From NCBI GenBank assembly GCA_900095095.1, contig FMBT01000219.1:1-24365 (forward strand): a stretch of 24,365 nt of DNA, read 5' to 3'. Below the pieces are notes generated by a model that saw nothing but the letters and a program-made list of their open reading frames with translations, did no database searches and was not told the DNA's origin. Numbering within the stretch: the first letter of the stretch is position 1; every line of letters begins with the position of its first letter. Of this stretch, positions 9,771-17,740 are shown in pieces. Origin of the DNA: Fragilariopsis cylindrus CCMP1102. Its lineage: Eukaryota; Bacillariophyta; Bacillariophyceae; Bacillariales; Bacillariaceae. Position numbers and translations under genes: made by a program.

Positions 9771-12223
9771 ATGGCTCCTAGAAGCCCCCAAATTAGTTTA
9801 GAATGGGCCAAATCATTAGTAGGACTGTCTATGAAGGTCCCTGATTACTGGTGGGATGGTTGCAAAGGTTATAGGCTAAATGATGGTGTAATTGATTCAT
9901 ACGATAGTGTTCAACAAAAATGGAATTTATTACTAAACAGTAGAGACGATAATGATCGATATCTTATGAATTATACTGCTGTTTCTACCTATGCTGATAA
10001 CGACTCCTCCACTATTGACGAGTACCAGCTTTCATTCGCTGCTATCTATGATGGTGATGATATTATTGATGCTAATAATGGCATTAGGTATTTTCGAACA
10101 CCTCCTTCTGAATGGAGTAAAGTTGAGTTGGAAGCTGGAGGGTGGAAGAACAATAGATCCGATTGAATGGACTGGAGAGAAGGAGGATATTGTAAATATA
10201 ACTTAAATATAACTGATGAGGAGATCGAATCATTAAGAGACATTGATGGAGAGATTCGATTTGAAAAAGTTTTTGAATGGGTTCTTCCAAGGTTTGGTGA
10301 AGATAAGAATGAAACTTTGTTTGATTGGCAAGCTGCAAGAATGAGGAATTACATGAGAAAGAAAGTGGTTGAAGATGGATGGAAACCAAAATACTATCAA
10401 GGTGATGATACGATTCAACCTGATCATGTAGCAAGATTCTATGGTACATTGCTTGCTAAGATGCTAACTGGTAGTCGATCGATTAGTCAAATGTTTTGTA
10501 CAAGAGAAATCTTCAATGCAGTACCACTCATTCAAGAATCAATGCCAAAGAATGCTTTGGAAGATCTCACTAGCTGCCTTAACTACAGTGACGATTGGGA
10601 TCCTATAGGCGACCTTGATTGGGATGAGGTTTATGATGATCCAAAAGTTGTTGCACCACCACACGCAGCAAGACATAGAGTGAAGCATGGGATATTAGAA
10701 GATTGCTATATTCAGGTATGTAGTATATTTGTTGTTGTTGTTGTTGTTGTTTCGAATCGATTACAACCTACCTTCCTTGTTCTTCTTCTTCTTCTTCTTC
10801 TTACAAGCAATGGCAGTACTGTGTCAACCCATCAAAATGGATCACAACTGATGAAAGTCGAATTGCAGGCTGGTATCATAGTGCCATGACTATAGGACCA
10901 GAGCCCAAACCAATTCAAACTGGGGCTACTCTTCATACTGTCTGCATTACTCAAGGTCCTCTCAGCTCATACAAGCTATATGCTAGAGTGTTTGGTGGTA
11001 AAGACGATCAAGATATGAACATACATAACAGGCATACTGTTAAGAAGTTGAAGATGGTATCACTGTATGATTTTATGCTTGAATCCTTTAAACATAAAGG
11101 TCATTGGTTGTAATGGACTCTGCCTACATGAGTGATGCAATGGCTCAAATCGGTCGAAACCATTGGGGTATTAATATGGTTGGTACTTGTCAATCGGATC
11201 GAACAGGGGCTGGAAAGCTTGGCAAGGCTGCTGTCAAAGCAAAGGAAGTTGTTATTGGTAGTCATGAAACTCTTATGTACCAACACAACACAAAGGCCTT
11301 GCTTTATACTGTTTAGGGTGACAACAACTTTGTCAAGACGCTTTCTAACTTCCATTCTCCAGTTGTATTAAGAGGAGAAATGAAAAGGAAGAAAAGAAAT
11401 CGATCAACCAAGAGAAGAGATAGAGAGTTTAGTGATGTCGATTGTCCTATACAACAAAAGGATTACTGTGAAACATATCATTTGATTGATAAAGGCAATG
11501 GTGCTGAAGCCAAGTATGATCTCTCTACTGAATCACATTTGCATGGTTGGTCCCCCAGGTTAGCAGCCAGATATTTCAATATGAATATTAATAATGCCTA
11601 CAAGATTCATTGTTATCTGTTTAAGAAGCATCATCCAACCAAAGTCGTAATGCCCTTAAAAGAGTGCATCCATAATCTTACCCATTCACTACTTCAAAGA
11701 GGTGATACTATGAGGAAGAGAGGTAGTGGAGCTCCACCCAATTTCATCATCTGTGGATGGAAGAAAGATTTGATCTGATTCAGTTAGACAACCATTCACC
11801 TCTCCTACTGCAACAGTAACTGGTACACCCCAAACACCAGTGTCTGGTTTAGGTGCTAGGGCTCTCCAGTATCGACAAGTTGCTTCTAAACTACAAAAGA
11901 AACGCCAGCCTGGAAGGAATCATATGTCGATTCCAGTGATTGTTAAGAACAATAAGGCTACATCTTATTGCAAGTACCACAAATGCCCTGGTAAGAATAC
12001 TGGAGCAAAGAGAAAAAGACCCTACATGTCAAAGTATGCATGTGAAGGGTGTGGTTTGGAGAAGGGAATCGATTTTTGGCTGTGTAATTCAACCAAGGAT
12101 GTGGATGGAAATTTGGTAGTAGTTGATTGTCACACAGCATATCATGTGCAAAAGAAATTATATACAGCACCATCCCCAGTACTTACCACTGAAAGTAGTG
12201 TTGTATCCGAGCTAACAGAGTAG
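9771..12223 (+). pseudogene. PiggyBac-like transposase, + strand copy
   Basis: The ATG at 9771 (MAPRSPQISLEW) is chosen over 9763, which stops after two codons. The N-terminal module (VGLSMKVPDYWWDG... YLMNYTAV) is followed by frameshifts near 10160-10205, the block ITDEEIE...MPKNALEDLTSC to 10715, a 92-nt intron (10716-10807), then the catalytic region: Asp in WITTDESRIAGWY, Asp in the MDSAYMSD block, Asp in GDNNFVKTLSNFH. A one-base loss at about 11108 (GHWL then stop) and a TAG at 11314-11316 in place of the Trp codon of WADNNF disable it. After LQRGDTMRKRGSGAPP (11711-11745) a further shift precedes the open C-terminal domain 11840-12223, with CKYHKCPG, CEGCGLEKG, WLC and DCHTAYH, plausibly metal-binding, ending VVSELTE. 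Confidence 0.88.
10716..10807 (+). other. Spliceosomal intron in the + transposase copy
   Basis: Donor CAG|GTATGTAG after codons DCYIQ, acceptor TTACAAG|CAATGGCAG. It contains (GTT)n and a (TTC)n tract before the acceptor. Splicing is phase 0 and joins CYIQ to QWQYCVNPSKWITTDES, matching the other copies. Confidence 0.85.
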
Positions 12224-12713
12224 TAGATACTTAACCAGGTGATTCATTACCTCTATTTAATGGAGATCTTGTATGTAATCTTCTTTTTTACTTTAGTTGA
12301 GTGGAACACCACATACTATTAGCATGTGTGTCGATACTCGTATTTCCCATTAACAATCTTGATTTTCAATCGAAAATCACTGTTTTAGTGCGTGTTAATT
12401 TCGCGCGCTTTATGGTATATATACTCAAATCCGTTGGCTAACTTCAAGGTAGTAAAAACTTCTACAGATTCCAATGAATTTGACTAGATCGATATAATTA
12501 TTTGAAGTGCCTTTGGTTCAAGTCCGTCTAGCGCAAACTAATAGGCTGAATGCTTTTGTCTTTACCTAGCATACAACCACTGGAAAATAGCATTATTCGC
12601 TAAGTTAAATTATTTTTTTTCGAAAATTAACACGTGTTTTAACTAGCAAATTTTTCTATAAAAAGACGAAAAAATCCTTATAGCTTGAATCCTGTTAACA
12701 GGATTCAGGTTAT

Positions 12714-12731
12714 GGCTCGGGGTGCCGAGCC
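12714..12731. repeat. GC-rich hairpin just inside the MITE terminus
   Basis: GGCTCGG-GGTG-CCGAGCC: a perfect 7-bp stem with a 4-nt loop, immediately internal to the terminal inverted repeat and strikingly GC-rich against its surroundings. Confidence 0.6.
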
Positions 12732-13069
12732 ACTTTTTGTGATCAATTTTTCTTAGGGGTGTTTCTCCTCCAAAAATCGGACTTACAGCCCCCTATTGAG
12801 ACACAGCGCGTCTCCGTTCAACAACGTGTGCTTTCTTATTCAGTGAAAATACACGAAAAGTTCTTTGTATGGTCCGCACCTACAGCGTAATATTGGGCAA
12901 TAATAATAAATCGGAAGAGCCCTCTGGGAAAATTTGCGAAGAGGTGCAGGGATTGAATCCGGCACGTGTAATAGTGCGAGGAATATTCTAAGTGATTTTC
13001 TGCGCGATTTTTTCATAATTCAAATATTCAAAATATTTTCAATATCATACGAGTCAACAGAACTAATCC

Positions 13070-13140
13070 TGTGGGAGAGTTGGTTACACCCCACCGGGTT
13101 TACAGTAGGGACGCTGGTTCGATCCTTACATGGGTCGAAT
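13070..13140 (+). other. tRNA-like stretch inside MITE A
   Basis: GGGAGAGTTGGTTACACC resembles a tRNA D-arm/A-box, and GCTGGTTCGATCC, about 35 bases downstream, resembles a T-arm/B-box with one base missing. The acceptor stem does not pair, so this is not a functional tRNA gene. It is best read as a decayed tRNA-derived segment. Confidence 0.35.
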
Positions 13141-14464
13141 CTGCACTGATTTGGAATGATGTATTTATTATTATTAGCTTCCAAAGTTTTTCATTTTTTT
13201 TCATCTTTTTTAACTGAAAATTATCGCGTGTTTTTTACTAGTGAAAAATTGCGCAAAAATCCTTATAACCTGAATCCTGTTAAGTATCTATTCATTATTT
13301 GTTAGTTCAGAAACAACACTACATTCAGTAGCAGCACTTGTATCATAACACATTTCTGCATGATATTGCAAATGACAACTGACCACTGTTTGAACTCCAT
13401 TAACTTTCTTTGTCGTATGACAAAGCCAAAAGAGAATCCTTTTTCCACAGTACACTGCTCACATTGATAGACTGTTTTATAAGGTCTTTTTACTATGGCT
13501 TTGCTCTTGAGACCTGGACATTTTTCGTATTTACAGTAGGGTCCACTTCCAGGTTTATCATTATCCTTACTCCTTACAAGACATGTCATTGGTTGATGAA
13601 CACGATCAGGCTGTAGCTTCTGTCGCTTCTTAAAAGCTTGTTGTTTTTTGAGCTTATTCCTACTACTAACCTCAGTAGTAGAAGACGACCGAGGTGTACC
13701 CATATCAGTTCTAGCTCCTTGGGATGGTGGAGAAGAAAAGGGTTGTCGGATTGAATCAGATCTAATACTTCTACCTCAGTAGATGTAGTAGCAATATCCT
13801 TTGTGGCGCTTGGTGGAGGTCCTGTACCCGCTGTCACATCGGATGACCTCTTTGTAGAAGAGAGTGTGTCAGATTATGTATGCATTCTTTCAAAGGCATC
13901 TCTTTCCTTCCAGGATGAACCATCTTATAAATAAACAGTACAGCTTGTAAGCATTGTTAAGATTCATATTGAAATAACGGGCTGCTAATTTCGGACCCCA
14001 ACCATGCAAATGGGATTCAGTTGATAGATCATACTTAGCTTCAGCACCATTGCCTTTATCAATCTTATGATAGGTCTTGCAGTAGTCAATCTGTTGAGCA
14101 TTGCAATCAACATCAGTTTGATCCCTAGCTCTTCTCTTGGTAACTGGATCTTTTATTCTTCTCTTCATCCCACATCAACTATAGTAGGTGAATGAAAATT
14201 AGAAAGCGTCTTGACAAAGTTGTTGTCAGCCCAAACAGCATGCACCAATAACTTTGTGTTGTGTTGATAGAGGATAGATTTGTGTGTGTCCTTTTCAATT
14301 TCCTTGTCCTTTTAGCCTGCTTCCCCAAACGTCCACCACCAGTCCGAGACGATTGAACAGTACCAACCATATTAATACCCCACTCTTCCCTTCCAACTTG
14401 ACACATAGCATCACCCATGTAAGCTGAATCCATGACAACACAATGACCTTTGTGCTTCCATGGA

Positions 14465-15015
14465 TTAACAGGATTCCTGTTATAAGGATTTTTTTGCGAT
14501 TTTGCGCGTGTTAAAAACACGCGTTAATTTACAGAAGAAATTTCCAAAAATAAGATGAATATCTTTGAAGGTGCAAATATATGTGAAGAGAGTGACAAAA
14601 CAAATTAAGATTTGACGCATTAGCAACTCGAACCCAAGCCTGTCTAGAACGCCCGTTAAGGCATTGCCAACTCAACCACATTGATCAGTAGTTACGTTGA
14701 TTCATACATTCACTCAAATTTTTTTTAAGTTTTTAAATTATAAAAATTGCGCAGGCATACACTGAACGTGATACTTAGCGCTAACCGCAAATTTTCCTAC
14801 TATGGCTCTTCCAAATTATTATTATTGCCTCGTATAAACGCTGTAGGTGCGTCCGATACAAAGGAATTTCGTGTATTTTCACTGAATAAGAAAGCACATG
14901 CCGGTAAACGGAGACGCGCTGTGTCTCAAGCTGGGGCTGTAGGTCTGATTTTTGGGGGAAATATACCCCTACAAAAAAAGCACCCCAAAAAGTGGCAAAA
15001 CAGGAATCCTGTTAA
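14465..15015 (+). mobile_element. TTAA MITE (copy B) inserted in a transposase gene
   Basis: TTAA at 14465-14468 and 15012-15015 flank 543 bp. The left end is CAGGATTCCTGTTATAAGG, the right end CAGGAATCCTG. Removing the insert with one TTAA rejoins the transposase sequence (AATGACCTTTGTGCTTCCATGGA ... AGACCATCTTGAGTTT), collinear with 6301-6356 in copy 1. This makes it a clear young insertion. The interior has no coding potential and is homologous to the MITEs at 9107 and 12695. Confidence 0.92.
14612..14692 (-). other. tRNA-like stretch inside MITE B
   Basis: On minus, TGTGGTTGAGTTGGCAATGCC resembles an A-box/D-arm (compare TRGYNNARNNG). It is followed after about 30 bases by CTTGGGTTCGAGTTGC, a near-match to the B-box GGTTCRANTCC. 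The middle GTTCTAGAC resembles an anticodon loop. Acceptor ends do not pair. It is probably a tRNA-derived, Pol III promoter-like remnant. Confidence 0.4.
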
Positions 15016-15286
15016 GCATTACATTGTAAAGAGAGACCATCTTGAGTTTAGTTGCAGTATGGTCGTACCTAACATCGACATCCTCATCATTCTTACCACC
15101 ATACACCCTAGCAAACAACTTGTATGTATGTAGGGGGCCGTTGGTGATACAGACAGTGTGAAGAGTAGCTCCAGTTCGAATTGGTTTGGGCTCTGGTCCT
15201 ATAGTCATGACACTATAATACCACCCAGCAACCCTACTCTCATCCGTGGTGATCCATTTTCCGGGTTTGACTAGCTCTTGCCATCG

Positions 15287-15369
15287 CTTGTAAGTAGTAG
15301 AAGAAGAAGGAAGGTAGGTTAGTAATTGATTCAAAAGTTAATAACAACAACAAATACACTACTACATAC
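15287..15369 (-). other. Spliceosomal intron in transposase copy 3
   Basis: 83-nt GT-AG intron, donor GTATGTAG after AYNK, acceptor TTACAAG before CGATGGCAAGAG. Same position and phase as in the other two copies. Confidence 0.85.
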
Positions 15370-16035
15370 CTTATTATACGCATCTTCCAATAATCCATAC
15401 TTCAATCGATGTGAGGCAGTCGATGGATCACATTCAACCTTAGGCTCGTCATAGACATCAAGCCAATCCTCATCTCCCATGACATCCCAATCATCACTGT
15501 AGTGCAGACAGCTAGTCAAGTCTTCCAAAGCATTCTTTGGCATTGATTCTTGAATCGATGGAACAGCATTAAAGATTTCTCTTGTACAGAATATTTGACT
15601 CATCGATTGATTTCCACAAAGCATTTTAGCAAGCATTGCTCCATATAACCTCGCAACGTTGTCCTCTTCAATTTGATTCTCTCAACTGAAGTACTTGGGC
15701 TTCCACCCATCTTCAATCATTCTTTTCTTCATGTAATTTTTCATCCTTGCAGCCTGAAAACTAAATAAAGATTCACTTTCCTCTTCACCAAATCGTGGAA
15801 GGCACCATTCAAATACTTTTTCATACCTGATCTCCCTCCTATCATCCATTAACAGTCGAATACCAGCTTGTGTTATGTTAACAGTGAACTCCTCATTTGT
15901 TCCAGTCCATTCAAGGCGCGTTCCAGCTCAAGGTGATATTTTGTGGGACACGCGACTCAACTGCGCGATAGCTCGCGACGACAGAAAATTCTTCAAAATT
16001 ATTAAGAGTTGAAATGGAAAATTATTCACATCAAC

Positions 16036-16566
16036 ATGAAAATGGAAATGTATTGAAACGAACCTCCATGGGTATCGCTCTATTTAACATACGCTTATTA
16101 GAAGAAATATAGATATTTGTATCGTTAAGAGAAGAAAAAAGTTTGGGTGTGATTTGGTCATCTGGGGAAAATTCTATGAAGATTTATATAGGTGGCAGGC
16201 GAATTTCGAATCGCCAGGAAGAGGTGCATAAGAGAGGGAAGTTAAAAATCAAATAATGGACTAATAGATAAAGTGCTAATCCAGATGTCTCTATTACTGT
16301 TATATTAGTCAATGCGATAATTTGTATAGTTATTAGTACATTAAGAGACGACCCATTATCATCGGGAATATTGGACGTGTTTTTTCGGAAAATCCGATCA
16401 TGTGTGTCTTTTACTAAGAGAGAGTTTACGTACTTAAATATAGATCCAATTCGACCCAAACTTTTTGTCATTGTTAAGAGTACCAAGATCTATATTTCGT
16501 CTCATAAGCTTTTGTTAAATAGATCGATATCCATGGAGGTTCGATTCAATACATTCCCATTTCAAG
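16036..16566. repeat. Long imperfect inverted repeat inside the 999-bp element
   Basis: The arm 16036-16160 is complementary to 16446-16566 at roughly 75-80% by eye, around a loop of about 285 bp. Anchors include AACCTCCATGG, CTATTTAAC, GAAATATAGAT, and AAAAAGTTTGGGT. A transcript across it could form a long double-stranded hairpin. The loop carries a small stem GGCGA/TCGCC at 16199-16216. Confidence 0.75.
16190..16285 (-). other. tRNA-like 3' half in the loop of the 999-bp element
   Basis: On minus, TGGCGATTCGAAATTCGCC followed by TGCCACC looks like a tRNA T-arm with the 3' acceptor strand, including a 5-bp stem GGCGA/TCGCC around TTCGAAAT. Upstream GGATTAGCACTTTATC is only weakly A-box-like, and acceptor strands do not pair. 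Not a working tRNA gene. Confidence 0.3.
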
Positions 16567-17303
16567 GTGTTAATAGAGGAAAATTCCTACTTTCACTGCG
16601 TTGGTGCGCGGTGAATTAATTATTTTCAACTTTGTCGAAGTACGCCATATGGGGGAAATTCTCCTTGGAGAAGTACCAGCTTATCTCCTACACTACCTAG
16701 ACCTGGCAGTAGATTGGAATGTGTAGAATGTCTATGGATAGGTACTGAAGAAGGTTTGAGGAGCAACCATACAGTTAAAAATCCCCCCGATTGATGGTAC
16801 TTTCACTGCATAGCGCGTGTTGTAGAGGGTGTAAACCAATCCCGCGAACAAGCGTCTGTCCGAAGATTGTCACACAGTAGCGAAAACGGAACCACGTTGA
16901 GCCGGAACGCGCCTCAATCGGTTCAATTGGACGTCCACAGCATCATCAACTTGAGACCATTCATCAGTTGGTGTTAGTGAATACAGTGTCCCATTCTCAG
17001 TTACAATCTCATCATCTCCTTGTCGTACCACCTCATAAAAGGAAGATGGAAGGAATCAATGGTAGAGTGCAGTTTGTTGCAGTATTCAAGGATTGCATCA
17101 TATGCCATGAGGTACTGATCATCGTCATCTTGATCATCCAATTCAATAAACCATTTTTGATTCACTGGATCAAATGAAACTATCTTACCATCATGTAAAT
17201 ATGTTTCAGTATAACCAACCCACCAGTGGTCGGGTACCTTCACAGGACATCCTACAAATGAATCGGCCCATTCTATATCAATTTTCTTTGTCCTAGGAGC
17301 CAT

Positions 17304-17446
17304 TGTACTGTAATATTCTATATTGTAGTTTTGCTAGTTAAGTTTACAAGACTGACCATTCGATCCATATTTTCCATGCGTTGATTGCCTCTTTTTCGTG
17401 TGAGTTCAACAATTTTTCAAATTTTGAGTCTTGGACGCGAGTCACA
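17304..17446. other. 5' flank of transposase copy 3
   Basis: The part at 17340-17446 is nearly the same as 7330-7431 upstream of transposase copy 1 (TTTACAAGACTGACCATT, TTGAGTCTTGGACGCGAGTC). This shared flank should hold the transposase promoter. Homology ends at 17446. Confidence 0.5.
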
Positions 17447-17740
17447 TCAGAATATTTGACCAAAAATGGCCGTTGTTGTGCGACACATTTTTGCATCTCT
17501 CCAATCCAATCACTGGTGGGCCGAAATTAAGTAGGTACAGGCACGTGAGGGTGACCGTTGGGCTGTTACAAATCCCAGGGGAGTACTATTAAGTACATAA
17601 AAAGACACGTGCACTTGAACGGAGAGGTACTGTGTCTCAATAGGGGGTTATAAGACCATTTTTGACTGAATAACACCCCAAAGAAAAAAGTACCCCAAAT
17701 ACCTGCGCCATTAATGGAGCAATAGCCTGAAAGCTGTTAA
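17447..17740. mobile_element. Right end of a TTAA MITE-like element
   Basis: The right terminus CAATAGCCTGAAAGCTG then TTAA (17737-17740) is the exact complement of the left terminus at 9654 over TTAACAGCTTTCAGGCTAT. The preceding GAACGGAGAGGTACTGTGTCTCAATAGGGGG and a run with CACCCCAAAGAAAAAAG match the right-hand parts of MITEs A and B (GGAGACGCGCTGTGTCTCAA). The left boundary is not clear, so it could be a truncated MITE or the 5' end of transposase copy 3. Confidence 0.6.
17490..17585 (+). other. 5S rRNA-like stretch
   Basis: GGGCCGAAATTAAGTAGGTAC followed by GAGGGTGACCGTTGGG resembles the internal control region of eukaryotic 5S rRNA genes (CCGAAGTTAAGC ... GGGTGACCGCCTGGGA), with the right order and roughly right spacing. 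The flanks diverge from 5S and paired ends are not evident. It is best viewed as a 5S-derived pseudogene or SINE-like module. A chance match cannot be excluded. Confidence 0.35.

Larger units (their letters stand above)
9654..12698 (+). mobile_element. PiggyBac-like DNA transposon on +, bounded by TTAA
   Basis: TTAA 9654-9657 with CAGCTTTCAGGCTATAGGG and a T-run forms the left end. The right end is CCTTATAGCTTGAATCCTG then TTAA 12695-12698. The terminal repeats are inverted and share the outer TTAACAG and the inner CTATARGGATTTTTT, with differences in between. The element is 3045 bp, has a short 5' leader (about 115 bp) before the transposase, and ends with a 475-bp 3' terminal region homologous to those of the minus-strand copies. 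It is the most complete element of this family in the window, although its gene is broken. Confidence 0.7.
12695..13283 (-). mobile_element. Complete TTAA MITE (copy A)
   Basis: TTAA 12695-12698 and 13280-13283 flank a 581-bp insert with perfect 16-bp terminal inverted repeats (CAGGATTCAGGTTATR at the left, its complement ATAACCTGAATCCTG at the right). The interior is homologous, in the opposite orientation, to the MITE at 14465-15015: CTGTAGGTGCGG, AATACACGAAAAGTTC, GAGACACAGCGCG. No protein is encoded; the small open frame at 12934-13149 is not credible. The left TTAA is shared with the right end of the neighbouring piggyBac-like element. The terminal repeats resemble those of the transposase elements, so it was probably mobilised by their enzyme. 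Confidence 0.88.
15915..16913. mobile_element. 999-bp TIR element with TCAA target duplications and a large internal hairpin
   Basis: The ends GGCGCGTTCCAGCTCAAGGTG and (complement of the right end) GGCGCGTTCCGGCTCAACGTG form 21-bp inverted repeats with two mismatches. TCAA occurs directly outside both ends (15911-15914 and 16914-16917). The insert splits transposase copy 3. Inside, 16036-16160 and 16446-16566 form an imperfect inverted repeat about 120 bp long, sharing GTATTGAAWCGAACCTCCATGG and AAAAAGTTTGGGT. There is no long open frame. Neither the terminal sequence nor the 4-bp TCAA duplication matches a superfamily I can name with confidence. Confidence 0.8.
13284..17303 (-). pseudogene. 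PiggyBac-like transposase, copy 3, broken by two insertions
   Basis: Translation would start at 17303 (MAPRTKKIDIEWADSF), with the N-terminal module to about 17050, then EVVRQGDDEIVTENGTLYS to 16918. A 999-bp TIR element (15915-16913) interrupts it. It resumes at about 15910 (EWTGTNEEFTVNI, YEKVFEWCLPRFG, one TGA near 15680) and continues to AYNK at 15370; a shared intron (15287-15369) follows, then WITTDESRVAGWYYS with the first catalytic Asp. A MITE (14465-15015) splits the gene between the first Asp and CVVMDSAYMGD. Minor shifts occur at about 14320 and 14175. A TGA follows LQRGHPM at about 13840, as in copy 1. The Cys/His tail (YCKYEKCPG, YQCEQCTVEKG) runs to about 13300 with a shift near 13430. 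The element's own 3' terminus is missing; the MITE at 12695 abuts it. Confidence 0.85.

Noticed and set aside
9771..12223. Active autonomous piggyBac transposon
   Set aside because: TTAA ends and the catalytic block are present, but frameshifts near 10165, 11108 and 11750 and a TAG at 11314 break the gene.
14612..14692. Functional tRNA gene in MITE B
   Set aside because: A- and B-box-like words are present, but the acceptor and anticodon stems do not pair.
14747..15133. 128-residue + frame crossing MITE B
   Set aside because: It runs through a MITE terminus into antisense transposase sequence, so it cannot be one gene.
16184..16619. Two opposing frames of 100 and 82 residues inside the 999-bp element
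   Set aside because: They fall across a hairpin arm and loop, share no motif with transposases and lack recognisable starts.
4744..17740. Single composite element spanning the two outermost TTAA termini, inserted in copia
   Set aside because: The two termini differ in the dyad (CAAGCT versus CAGGCT), and no copia sequence resumes after 17740.
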